The notes beneath the pieces were generated by a model, which was not told the DNA's origin, made no database searches, and worked only from the letters and a program-made list of their open reading frames with translations. This document shows positions 1 through 6,205 of a stretch of DNA of 8,557 nt, in pieces. The DNA lies in NCBI GenBank assembly GCA_002496725.1, contig DALI01000072.1, forward strand, positions 1 to 8,557, read 5' to 3'. Numbering within the stretch: position 1 is the stretch's first letter; each line of letters begins with the position of its first letter. Origin of the DNA: Euryarchaeota archaeon UBA181 (GTDB lineage: Archaea > Thermoplasmatota > Poseidoniia > Poseidoniales > Thalassarchaeaceae). Made by a program: the position numbers and the translations under genes.

Positions 1-114
1 AGCTGTGAAGGCCGCCGTTACGCCCCGGGGCACACATTCTTCCAAAGCCCTCAAGACTCCGCCCCACTGCAGGGTATCGATGAAAGCCCTAGGTTTAGTG
101 GGCGGGACCTTTGA
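1..114 (+). other. Possible 3' end of an upstream gene (low confidence)
   Basis: Frame 1 is open from the left edge to a TGA at 112-114, giving 37 codons that begin SCEGRRYAPG and would overlap the start of the next gene by about 35 bases. The first 80 bases are about 62% G+C by hand count, clearly higher than the gene that follows, which suggests they belong to a different functional unit. The frame of the downstream gene is also open back to a GTG at position 5. A minus-strand start codon at 35-37 opens a frame toward the left edge. I do not recognise any of these peptides, so the stretch could equally be a leader or spacer. Confidence 0.2.
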
Positions 115-1138
115 TAGATTCCACAAAGGACATCAAAAGTTATTGGATGAGGGGCTTTTTCAATGTCACAAATTAGAGATTTGGATGACTAGCGACTCTC
201 TGGCCAAAGAGAAAGATTACAGAATTGAACTATGGGTTGAAAGAAGGCAACGTATCCTTGACTCATTGAGTCAAGATATACATCACAGATTATCCTTTCA
301 TATTTTGACAGACGCACTCGGTCCAGCACCCACGCACGAGAACGCCGACGCAATTATTTGTACAACTGAAACTCTTTCCAACTGTGAAAAAATAAACTCT
401 TTACGCGTCAAGAATAATTTGGAACCCCTACATATAATCCTCGTAGACCATGCATTGGATTGGATGAATAGGACAATTACTAGTACTAATATTCGTATGG
501 GGACCACAGCTAGAGATGGGAGCTCCTGGCTTCATGATGAAATAGGATTATTCAAACTCTCTCTCAATCCAACTGTAGAATCTAGTCTGAAGACTCCCTT
601 CGGTCAACTTATTGAGGGCGATGAGAATGATCCGACAATTGCAATGAAATTGGTGTTAGACAAGATTTCTGATACAAAGGGGCCAATTATTGCCGTTGGA
701 GATGTCACTGTTAAAACACTGCAAGACATGAATAGGCCAGCTGACATTGCTTTGATTGATGGAATGACAAAACGTGTGAAATGGGAACAAGCATCAGACA
801 TCAACAAAGATTTGTATGACTATGTATTGAGGTGTCAAAATCCCGCAGGATGTATTACGCCCGAACTGTATGATGCTTGTTCAGAGGCATTAACCAAATT
901 CGGTTACAACCAAGATGAAGAAAATACTGAATCTACTCTAATAATTGTGGACGGGGAGGAGGATTTAGCACCGCTGATAATACACCCACTCGCTCCCTTG
1001 GGTGCAGTCATTCTCTATGGTCAGCCGGGTCGAGGAGTTGTCATTAGATTAACAGATTTGGATTCAAAGTCCCGTTGTAGGGATTTACTTGAGTCCATGG
1101 ATGGAGATTGGAAAGAGACACTAACTCTAGATGAGTAG
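80..1138 (+). CDS. coaD: Fused phosphopantetheine adenylyltransferase / GTP-dependent dephospho-CoA kinase (DUF359)
   Basis: This 352-residue cytosolic protein is predicted to catalyse the last two steps of coenzyme A synthesis. The N-terminal domain (about residues 1-160) would convert 4'-phosphopantetheine plus ATP to dephospho-CoA. It has the archaeal nucleotidyltransferase signature GGTFDRFHKGH at 8-18 and STNIR at 135-139, the usual second nucleotide-binding motif. The C-terminal domain (about 180-352) matches DUF359, the archaeal GTP-dependent dephospho-CoA kinase: GDVT at 217-220, IDGMTKR at 236-242, GEED at 302-305 and YGQPGRG at 323-329. In many archaea these are separate genes. The ATG at 80 is chosen because the first beta strand of the domain begins there. 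The frame extends to a GTG at 5, but the added 25 residues look unlike protein of this family. A weak AGGG lies 5 nt upstream. The next gene is convergent, 61 bp away. Confidence 0.9.
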   Translation: MKALGLVGGTFDRFHKGHQKLLDEGLFQCHKLEIWMTSDSLAKEKDYRIELWVERRQRILDSLSQDIHHRLSFHILTDALGPAPTHENADAIICTTETLSNCEKINSLRVKNNLEPLHIILVDHALDWMNRTITSTNIRMGTTARDGSSWLHDEIGLFKLSLNPTVESSLKTPFGQLIEGDENDPTIAMKLVLDKISDTKGPIIAVGDVTVKTLQDMNRPADIALIDGMTKRVKWEQASDINKDLYDYVLRCQNPAGCITPELYDACSEALTKFGYNQDEENTESTLIIVDGEEDLAPLIIHPLAPLGAVILYGQPGRGVVIRLTDLDSKSRCRDLLESMDGDWKETLTLDE

Positions 1139-1199
1139 GGCTAACTGGAATATTCGCCAGAACACAAACGCATATATCGAATGTTTTCAAAGCAGGCTT

Positions 1200-1715
1200 C
1201 TAAGATTCAGACTCTTCTAGAAGGCCCATTCCAACACCAAATGAAACAAGTACAGAAGCAACAGAATATACTCCTGGATCAACCCAAGTATTTTCCATAA
1301 CACTCCATACTACGTAGAATAATACTCCTAGTGCGACCAGCCAGCTTGAAACCAGCTTATTTGACCCCTGGTCAGAAGAAAATAAGCATTCCATGATACA
1401 TCGAGGTAGTCCAGTCAGCCACCCGATAAATCCAGAATCATGAAGCTTATCCATGCCTCTAGCCCCCACTGCAATTATTATCAGTCCAATCAATCCGAAT
1501 ACGGCATCATCAAGAATGAATGCCATATCTGTCGTAGATGGATCTCTCACACCTGAGAAGAATTCCAGCCAAAGAACCTTCTTGCCCTCAGAGTAAGCAC
1601 CTATGACCAGATTCACCACAGTAAGGAAAACCACCCAAGAACCCAGTAGCGTCAAAGCGGCTGACAACGTCTTACTAGGGCGCGTCAAAGAAGTCATCCA
1701 TTCCGAATTACTCAT
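1200..1715 (-). CDS. Hypothetical four-helix integral membrane protein
   Basis: The 171-residue protein is not one I recognise. Hydrophobic stretches at about residues 18-40, 66-84, 121-141 and 148-165 predict four membrane-spanning helices. A short charged N-terminus precedes the first helix, polar loops lie at about 41-65 and 85-120, and the C-terminus ends in acidic EESES. There is no signal-peptide cleavage site, catalytic motif or metal-binding cluster. It lies 59 bp downstream of orc1/cdc6 on the same strand, and its 3' end faces the CoA gene. Co-transcription with the initiator is possible, but a TATA-like sequence about 33 bp upstream suggests its own, nearly leaderless promoter. The ATG at 1713-1715 is the first in frame; a second Met at residue 7 is an alternative start. 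The length, several helices and continuous frame support a real gene, but no function can be assigned. Confidence 0.7.
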   Translation of the reverse strand: MSNSEWMTSLTRPSKTLSAALTLLGSWVVFLTVVNLVIGAYSEGKKVLWLEFFSGVRDPSTTDMAFILDDAVFGLIGLIIIAVGARGMDKLHDSGFIGWLTGLPRCIMECLFSSDQGSNKLVSSWLVALGVLFYVVWSVMENTWVDPGVYSVASVLVSFGVGMGLLEESES

Positions 1716-1744
1716 AGTATAACGTGCCGGGGACCTAGGACTTC

Positions 1745-1752
1745 TGTATAAT
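1745..1752 (-). promoter_or_regulatory. TATA-like box for the membrane protein gene
   Basis: On the minus strand this reads ATTATACA, centred about 33 bp upstream of the ATG at 1715. That is the spacing expected for an archaeal TATA box driving a transcript with a very short leader. No clear BRE is visible. This is inference from position and composition only. Confidence 0.3.
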
Positions 1753-1767
1753 CATTGTCTGAGGAGT

Positions 1768-1773
1768 AAAAAA
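1768..1773 (-). terminator. Short T-tract just after the orc1/cdc6 stop
   Basis: The minus strand has six consecutive T residues 1 nt after the orc1/cdc6 stop codon. Archaeal transcription can terminate at U-rich tracts without a hairpin. Six is short, so this would be a weak or leaky terminator that still allows read-through into the membrane protein gene. Confidence 0.25.
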
Positions 1774-1774
1774 G

Positions 1775-3013
1775 TCACAGCCTGCTTTGTAGGGCATATT
1801 TTTCTTCAGATGCTTGAGCTATCAGTGGCTCAGAGGCGCTCAATGCAGAAATCACATCAATTCCTCTGGGAACTGCAGAGTTTACCTGCTTACTCCTGCC
1901 GCCCCTTCCCTTGCTAACATTCCTAGCCATGATTAAACCAAGTGTATCAAGCTCATTGAGTAATGAGGAAATTCTCCTAGGTGTCAATGGCTCCACTACA
2001 ACTTTTAGACACGCATCTGAATATGTTCTGTAAACCTCTCCAGTACTGATATTTCTGAGTCCATTCTCCTCATTGAGTTTGATTGAGAATAGGACTAGTT
2101 TCTGATGAAGAGGAAGAGTTTTGAGAACAGGTGTGACCTGGTCATATTCTAGTTGGCTCTGTGCCATCCTAACATGGGGGGGAGAAACTAATTCATGACC
2201 TTCCTGCTCTGCTTTTTGAACAGAAATTCTCAGGAGATCAAGAGCCCTTCGAGCATCACCATGTTCCTGAGCGGCTAGAGCAGAGCAAAGCTCAATCACA
2301 CCTCCGCTCAATGAATCTTGACGTAGACCCATTCTGACTCTTTCTTCAAGTATATCTTGAATCTGAATAGCTCCATATGGGTGAAAAACCAAATCTTCCT
2401 GACTCAGTCTCGAACTAACTCTAGGATCTAGATGCTGAGTAAAATGTAAGTCATTGCTAATGCCCAATATACAGCATCTAGATGATTTGAGTATTGTATT
2501 GAGATTTGTAAGATTATACAAAACTCCATCGCCTGCTCTGGCTACTAGATTATCTATCTCGTCAAGTACGATAATGTGAACCCCCCCTTCCCTATCCATT
2601 CTTGAGACTAGGGTGTCCAATACCCTGTCCGTAGGCCAACCAGTAAATGGAATCGGAGGATCTCCTCGGCGAGATAGGTTAGAAGCAATGTTCTGAACGA
2701 CCCTGTACTTTGTGTCTATGTTTCGGCAATTTATCTCATAGCAGAATACTGGCTCACCCATTTCCTTACCCTTGTCAAGAAGCTGGGAAAGAACGTATCT
2801 AGTTACTACTGTTTTTCCAGAACCAGGGACTCCATAAAGAAGCATATTTGAGGGAATATGGCCATTGAGGGCATCTACCAGATTCCTAACGAGAGAGTCA
2901 ACTTCTATTCCTCTGTGGGGGAGGTTTTCGGGTTCAAATGCATGATCAAATGCTTTTCTATCTATGAATAAACTTTCCTGACCAAGAATTTTCTCGAAAA
3001 TGTTTCTCTCCAT
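1775..3013 (-). CDS. cdc6: Orc1/Cdc6 family replication initiator (AAA+ ATPase)
   Basis: This 412-residue protein is the archaeal counterpart of eukaryotic Orc1 and Cdc6. It would bind origin DNA and help load the MCM helicase. The AAA+ module shows Walker A GVPGSGKT at 61-68, Walker B VLDEID at 149-154, sensor 1 Asn187 in the GISND stretch, a DPRVSSRL segment at 196-203 containing candidate trans-acting arginines, and sensor 2 GDARRALDLL at 252-261. The C-terminal part (about 295-380) fits a winged-helix DNA-binding domain, with a basic KGRGGRSK wing at 368-375. Length is typical for the family. The ATG at 3011-3013 is preceded by GGAGTG with a 7-nt spacer. The A+T-rich, repeat-bearing spacer immediately upstream is the usual place for an archaeal origin. 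The tail after about residue 385 is poorly conserved in appearance. The family assignment is firm; whether this is the principal initiator or a paralogue cannot be told here. Confidence 0.96.
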   Translation of the reverse strand: MERNIFEKILGQESLFIDRKAFDHAFEPENLPHRGIEVDSLVRNLVDALNGHIPSNMLLYGVPGSGKTVVTRYVLSQLLDKGKEMGEPVFCYEINCRNIDTKYRVVQNIASNLSRRGDPPIPFTGWPTDRVLDTLVSRMDREGGVHIIVLDEIDNLVARAGDGVLYNLTNLNTILKSSRCCILGISNDLHFTQHLDPRVSSRLSQEDLVFHPYGAIQIQDILEERVRMGLRQDSLSGGVIELCSALAAQEHGDARRALDLLRISVQKAEQEGHELVSPPHVRMAQSQLEYDQVTPVLKTLPLHQKLVLFSIKLNEENGLRNISTGEVYRTYSDACLKVVVEPLTPRRISSLLNELDTLGLIMARNVSKGRGGRSKQVNSAVPRGIDVISALSASEPLIAQASEEKYALQSRL

Positions 3014-3020
3014 TTTCTAT

Positions 3021-3026
3021 CACTCC
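3021..3026 (-). promoter_or_regulatory. Ribosome binding site of orc1/cdc6
   Basis: GGAGTG on the minus strand lies 7 nt upstream of the ATG at 3013. It resembles the archaeal GGAGGTGA Shine-Dalgarno sequence and supports the chosen start. Confidence 0.5.
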
Positions 3027-3058
3027 AAGTCTCAGGGTCCGCACTACTCTTCCTCTCT

Positions 3059-3085
3059 GCGTTAGAGTGGTTGATTAGTCAACGC
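3059..3085. repeat. Inverted repeat GCGTT...AACGC with nested GTTGA/TCAAC
   Basis: GCGTT at 3059-3063 pairs with AACGC at 3081-3085. Inside it, GTTGA (3070-3074) and TCAAC (3079-3083) flank a 4-base TTAG loop. The heptamer GTTAGAG also occurs directly at 3061-3067 and 3089-3095. The element lies 46-72 bp upstream of the orc1/cdc6 ATG, so it could be an autoregulatory or initiator binding site. This is inferred from symmetry and position only. Confidence 0.35.
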
Positions 3086-3171
3086 GGAGTTAGAGCGAGT
3101 AAGCATGAGATAATAAGACTCTCTGAGGAAATCGAGTTCACGACTAGTTTACCCGACTATACAAGGTATTA

Positions 3172-3187
3172 GTTTCCTTTCCACACC
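3172..3187 (-). promoter_or_regulatory. Degenerate origin-recognition-box-like sequence
   Basis: On the minus strand this contains TGTGGAAA followed by GGAAAC. Archaeal ORB/mini-ORB sites have a core near TCCAGTGGAAAC plus a G-rich tract. The match is partial and the G tract is missing, so this is only a candidate. Confidence 0.2.
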
Positions 3188-3275
3188 AAGAAAAATAATC
3201 TTCACCTTACTTCCGCTCAGTACTACGAAAATAATATTTATTACTAAATGTAATTATTACACTAACGATGAATAA

Positions 3276-3355
3276 AATATCAAAACTCCAAATTCCCAAT
3301 GAGGCAATAGATCAATATCAAAACCGCCAACTTGGTACTATCGAATGTTCCCAAT
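3276..3355 (+). repeat. Paired direct repeats in the candidate origin
   Basis: AATATCAAAAC occurs at 3276-3286 and 3314-3324. TTCCCAAT occurs at 3293-3300 and 3348-3355. The elements therefore appear in the same order twice, with CCAA following each AATATCAAAAC copy after one or two bases. The spacing between the elements differs (6 versus 23 bases), so this is not a simple duplication. Ordered repeats of this kind could be iterated protein-binding sites. Confidence 0.5.
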
Positions 3356-3387
3356 TATATGTCTAATAATATATTCCAATAGTTCAA

Positions 3388-3399
3388 ACATATATATGT
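3388..3399. repeat. 12-bp perfect palindrome ACATATATATGT
   Basis: The sequence equals its own reverse complement. It sits 3 bp beyond the stop codon of the metallohydrolase gene, inside the A+T-rich zone. It could be part of an unwinding element or a 3' end signal. Alternating TA runs arise easily in A+T-rich DNA. Confidence 0.4.
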
Positions 3400-3402
3400 A
3401 AG

Positions 3403-4203
3403 TTATTTTTTACCATTTTTTCTTATTATCTCAAATGACTTATCTTCAGAGATAATCAGGCTGTCCCCATCTTCAAGTTGACAAATATGATCAGGTAATT
3501 GTGGTATGTCAAACCCTTCATCAAGTCCTTCCCCAGATGCGTAATTGTGTGTAACTAGAATTTTCGCATGTGGATTTCTAGATGCCAAAGAGATTACATC
3601 TGATGGACGATGGTGGTGTGGAAAATCACCTATATCGGGCATTCCCATTTCGACTATTATCACATCTGCATTAGCCGCTCTGAGATCAATCTCTTCGCAG
3701 GGTCCTGAATCCCCGCAATGAAGTAGTCTGAAATTACAATCATGTACTAGCTCATACCCGTGTGGGTCAGTATCGGGATTGTGTTTAACTGGGAATCTGT
3801 CAAACTTCCAGCCTGTATCGCCTATCTCTTCCCGTTCACCCTCGTGCCAATTTATCATTGAATCCAGAGATTCAAGACTGCCCGGAAAAGCAACTTTACA
3901 CAATCCGTTCAAAATATCCGTTCCCCCTGGCCTCAGATAAACATTCAAGCCAATTTCTAGATTTCTATTTGAGATATATTTCCTATCAAGAATAAAGAAT
4001 GGGAAACCAAAGTTATGGTCGCCATGCCAATGCGTGAAAAGAATATGCTCGATATCACTAGTCGGAACCCCCGACCTTCTGAGCTGTGCAAGTAGGGTGG
4101 GAGGTGTGTCAACGAGTATTGTCCCATCTATCAAGGCGAGAGCATGCATCCTCCCAGGAGGCGAAAATGCATTTCCCGTCCCTAAGAAATCTACTCTCGG
4201 CAC
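3403..4203 (-). CDS. MBL-fold metallohydrolase, RNase Z-like
   Basis: This 266-residue protein has the metallo-beta-lactamase fold arranged as in the RNase Z group. It shows an FLGTG strand at 6-10, the zinc motif HWHGDH at 58-63, a further ligand candidate His141 (VKHNP), the bridging Asp165 in HCGDSG, an ANADVIIVE helix-strand (177-185) that in RNase Z follows the Asp motif, and the last ligand His219 in LVTHN. A full two-metal site is therefore present. Unlike ordinary RNase Z, the segment between Asp165 and His219 contains a run of three histidines at 196-198, and no obvious tRNA-clamping arm can be seen. Substrate could be tRNA 3' ends, a cyclic nucleotide or another phosphoester; I do not assign one. 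The start is a GTG, with an in-frame stop upstream and only a non-canonical ATA between them; it places the first beta strand correctly. No Shine-Dalgarno is visible. Confidence 0.85.
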   Translation of the reverse strand: MPRVDFLGTGNAFSPPGRMHALALIDGTILVDTPPTLLAQLRRSGVPTSDIEHILFTHWHGDHNFGFPFFILDRKYISNRNLEIGLNVYLRPGGTDILNGLCKVAFPGSLESLDSMINWHEGEREEIGDTGWKFDRFPVKHNPDTDPHGYELVHDCNFRLLHCGDSGPCEEIDLRAANADVIIVEMGMPDIGDFPHHHRPSDVISLASRNPHAKILVTHNYASGEGLDEGFDIPQLPDHICQLEDGDSLIISEDKSFEIIRKNGKK

Positions 4204-4315
4204 GCTCTTCCGAAGAGGTATCCCGACTTGACCTCATCGCAATTATTGATAGTCTGAGAGAACATACATTACATTCTTTCATATACATGAATTCCTTGGA
4301 AGGGACGGTGATATA
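4204..4315. promoter_or_regulatory. Divergent promoter region between metallohydrolase and diflavin reductase
   Basis: This 112-bp spacer must carry both promoters. For the rightward gene, a TATA-like TTCATATACAT lies at 4278-4288, about 30 bp before the TTG start, which would give a very short leader. For the leftward gene, the minus strand reads CAATAATT near 4241-4248, about 42 bp before its GTG start. Both are inferred from position and A+T content. Confidence 0.35.
4307..4312 (+). promoter_or_regulatory. Ribosome binding site that supports a TTG start
   Basis: GGTGAT lies 3 nt before the TTG at 4316 and matches part of the archaeal GGAGGTGAT sequence. The in-frame ATG at 4337 has no comparable site upstream. 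The short spacing is the weak point. Confidence 0.35.
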
Positions 4316-6142
4316 TTGGCACAACCTCGCTCTATCATGATTCTTTATGGCTCTCAATCCGGTAACTCAGAGGAACTTGCCGAGCAAGCAGGAAAGGCAT
4401 GTAGCAATCATGACCTCAATGCTGAAGTGAAATCCATGGAAGATGTGCAGATTACTGATCTGCAATCTCAGAAAAGAGTCCTGATCTGTTGTAGTACCTG
4501 GGGGGATGGCGAACAACCCGATAACGCAGAAGATTTGTGGGAGGCGGCCAATAGTGGCGCCATAAGCAGTTTAAGCGGTCTTAATTTCTCTGTCCTGGCA
4601 TTAGGCGACACCTCCTACGACCTGTTCTGTGAGTCAGGGAAGGAATGGGATTCTTGGTTTGAGAAAATGGGGGCTAATAGGGTCCATCAGAGAGTCGACT
4701 GTGATGTTGACTTCGATCAGCCAGCAGCAGAGTGGATTGCGGCGGTAATCCCAAAGATGGCAGAAATAGATGATGATCTCGTCGAAATCGAAGATAACTC
4801 TTCCTTACCTGTGGAAATTGAAGTAGAAGAGAAGGTAGAATCAGTTATCGTCAAGAAAGAGAAATCAGGATGGTCAGCAAAAAATCCCTATTCTTCCAGT
4901 CTTACAGAAAACTTTGTTCTGAATGGAGAGGGTTCTGGTAAAGAGACTCGTCACATTGTATTTGATTTAGGAAACTCAGGGATGGAGTACAAGGCAGGTG
5001 ATGCCCTCGGCGTGATACCACTTTGTCCCCCGGAGCTAGTTCAGGGTTTACTCGAGGCCGCTAATCTATCTGGAGAAGAACTAGTTGATACTCATCAGGG
5101 AGAAACAACAATCTCTGAGGCCCTAACTAAATACTACGAAATCCACCAGTTATCCAAGAAATGGATTCTTAATCTTAAAGATAGGGTTTCGAGCGAGGAG
5201 CCTCTAGAAATCAAAATTTCAAGCAGACGACGAGTTTCAACTATCAATGGCGAATTGATGGAAGACTGGCAGGGCTCTAGCGATGAAGATGATGTGCCTA
5301 GGGGTTACGAAGAGATAGGCGTGGCCTCCAATCCCGCCGAGGTTCTCTGGAGAGAGCTCGCTGAAAGCCCAGAAGCCATGGAGGACTATCTTTGGTCAAG
5401 GGACTATATCGATTCAATGCAAGATTTCGGACATATAGGATTCACAGCTCAACAATTAGTTGATGGAATGGACCGACTAAAACCCAGACTATACTCAATA
5501 GCCAGTAGTCCAGATTTCGAACCAGGAAAGGTACATCTAACAGTTGGCATAGTCAGATATTCTCATCATGATCGTGATCGAACCGGCCTCGCTACTGGAT
5601 TTTTGTCAGATCGATGTAGTGTGTATTACAGGTCTAAAATCGATGTTTTCATGTCCCCAACAAGATCTTTCGTACTTCCAGAAGATGGATCAAAAGATTG
5701 TATCATGGTAGGCCCTGGTACTGGAATAGCTCCTTTCAGGGCATTTCTCCAACAGAGAGAACTCAACGCCGATACAGGTAGGAACTGGCTTTTCTTCGGA
5801 GATTGGACTGAGGAAGGCGAGTATTATTATCGGGATGAAATGGAGTCTTGGAAAGAGAGTGGAGTCTTAGACAGGCATGATTTGGCTTGGTCTAGGCAAG
5901 GCTCAGAGAAGGTATATGTTCAGCACCTTATGGAGAAGAATGGAGAAGAAATATGGAATTGGATAGACGCAGGTGGGTACTTCTATGTCTGTGGTGACAA
6001 GAATTACATGGCAAAAGACGTCCATTCAACTCTTATTCGTATCTGCTCAGAACATGGTGGGATGCCTGAAGAGGAAGCAAAGGATTTCGTTGAAACAGTC
6101 TTAATGAAGTCTGAGAAGCGGTATCTCAGAGATGTCTATTGA
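4316..6142 (+). CDS. CysJ-like NADPH diflavin reductase (sulfite reductase flavoprotein / P450-reductase family)
   Basis: This 608-residue soluble protein would pass electrons from NADPH through FAD to FMN and on to a partner. The flavodoxin domain (about 1-150) has the FMN loop GSQSGN at 12-17, STWGDGEQPDN at 60-70 and LALGDTSYDLFC at 94-105. An acidic linker (150-185) leads to the FAD/connecting domain (about 190-450), with RLYS at 391-394 and TGLATGFL at 423-430. The NADPH domain has GPGTGIAPFRAF at 466-477 and YVCGD at 557-561. The C-terminus RYLRDVY is very close to that of E. coli CysJ. The connecting domain is about 50 residues longer than in E. coli CysJ (residues 274-391), including an acidic patch at 322-326. 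The TTG start is preferred because an ATG at 4337 would cut into the first beta strand. No sulfite reductase hemoprotein or P450 lies in the window, so the electron acceptor is unknown. Confidence 0.92.
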   Translation: MAQPRSIMILYGSQSGNSEELAEQAGKACSNHDLNAEVKSMEDVQITDLQSQKRVLICCSTWGDGEQPDNAEDLWEAANSGAISSLSGLNFSVLALGDTSYDLFCESGKEWDSWFEKMGANRVHQRVDCDVDFDQPAAEWIAAVIPKMAEIDDDLVEIEDNSSLPVEIEVEEKVESVIVKKEKSGWSAKNPYSSSLTENFVLNGEGSGKETRHIVFDLGNSGMEYKAGDALGVIPLCPPELVQGLLEAANLSGEELVDTHQGETTISEALTKYYEIHQLSKKWILNLKDRVSSEEPLEIKISSRRRVSTINGELMEDWQGSSDEDDVPRGYEEIGVASNPAEVLWRELAESPEAMEDYLWSRDYIDSMQDFGHIGFTAQQLVDGMDRLKPRLYSIASSPDFEPGKVHLTVGIVRYSHHDRDRTGLATGFLSDRCSVYYRSKIDVFMSPTRSFVLPEDGSKDCIMVGPGTGIAPFRAFLQQRELNADTGRNWLFFGDWTEEGEYYYRDEMESWKESGVLDRHDLAWSRQGSEKVYVQHLMEKNGEEIWNWIDAGGYFYVCGDKNYMAKDVHSTLIRICSEHGGMPEEEAKDFVETVLMKSEKRYLRDVY

Positions 6143-6205
6143 GAGACGGTTGTCTGGCACAATCTTCCGATTCAATGATAGGGTCACCGTTACAGCGTTG
6201 ACTCG

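Larger units (their letters stand above)
3014..3402. other. Gene-free A+T-rich region upstream of orc1/cdc6; candidate replication origin
   Basis: No open frame longer than a few codons lies in these 389 bases, which separate the metallohydrolase stop from the orc1/cdc6 start. Composition is uneven. The part next to orc1/cdc6 is mixed, whereas 3191-3400 holds 58 G or C in 210 bases by hand count (about 72% A+T), which suits a DNA unwinding element. Short direct repeats (AATATCAAAAC twice, TTCCCAAT twice), a GCGTT/AACGC inverted repeat and a 12-bp palindrome are present. At 3172-3187 the minus strand contains TGTGGAAA, close to the AGTGGAAA core of known archaeal origin recognition boxes, but without a convincing G-string beside it. 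Archaeal origins commonly adjoin orc1/cdc6, so the position is the strongest argument. The region must also hold the orc1/cdc6 promoter and the end of the upstream transcript. Confidence 0.5.

Noticed and set aside
5..79. Use of the GTG at 5 as the start of the CoA fusion gene
   Set aside because: It would add 25 residues ahead of the first beta strand with no family resemblance; the ATG at 80 gives the normal domain start.
298..807. Minus-strand open frames of 67-69 codons inside the CoA gene
   Set aside because: They lie antisense to a well-supported gene, have no recognisable motif and look like frame shadows.
1139..1199. CTGG/CCAG inverted repeat (1145-1148, 1157-1160) as a bidirectional terminator between convergent genes
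   Set aside because: The stem has only four pairs with an eight-base loop and no adjacent T-tract; this is expected by chance.
3014..3402. CRISPR array or transposon remnant in the A+T-rich spacer
   Set aside because: The repeats are too short and irregularly spaced for CRISPR, and no terminal inverted repeats or transposase fragment are visible.
4034..4357. Several small open frames on both strands around the divergent spacer
   Set aside because: They overlap the strongly supported metallohydrolase or reductase starts and overlap each other; no family features are visible.
5135..5488. The longer connecting domain as an entirely new domain insertion
   Set aside because: I recall similar segments containing a DYLW-like motif in some bacterial sulfite reductase flavoproteins, so it is more likely a clade feature than a novel domain.
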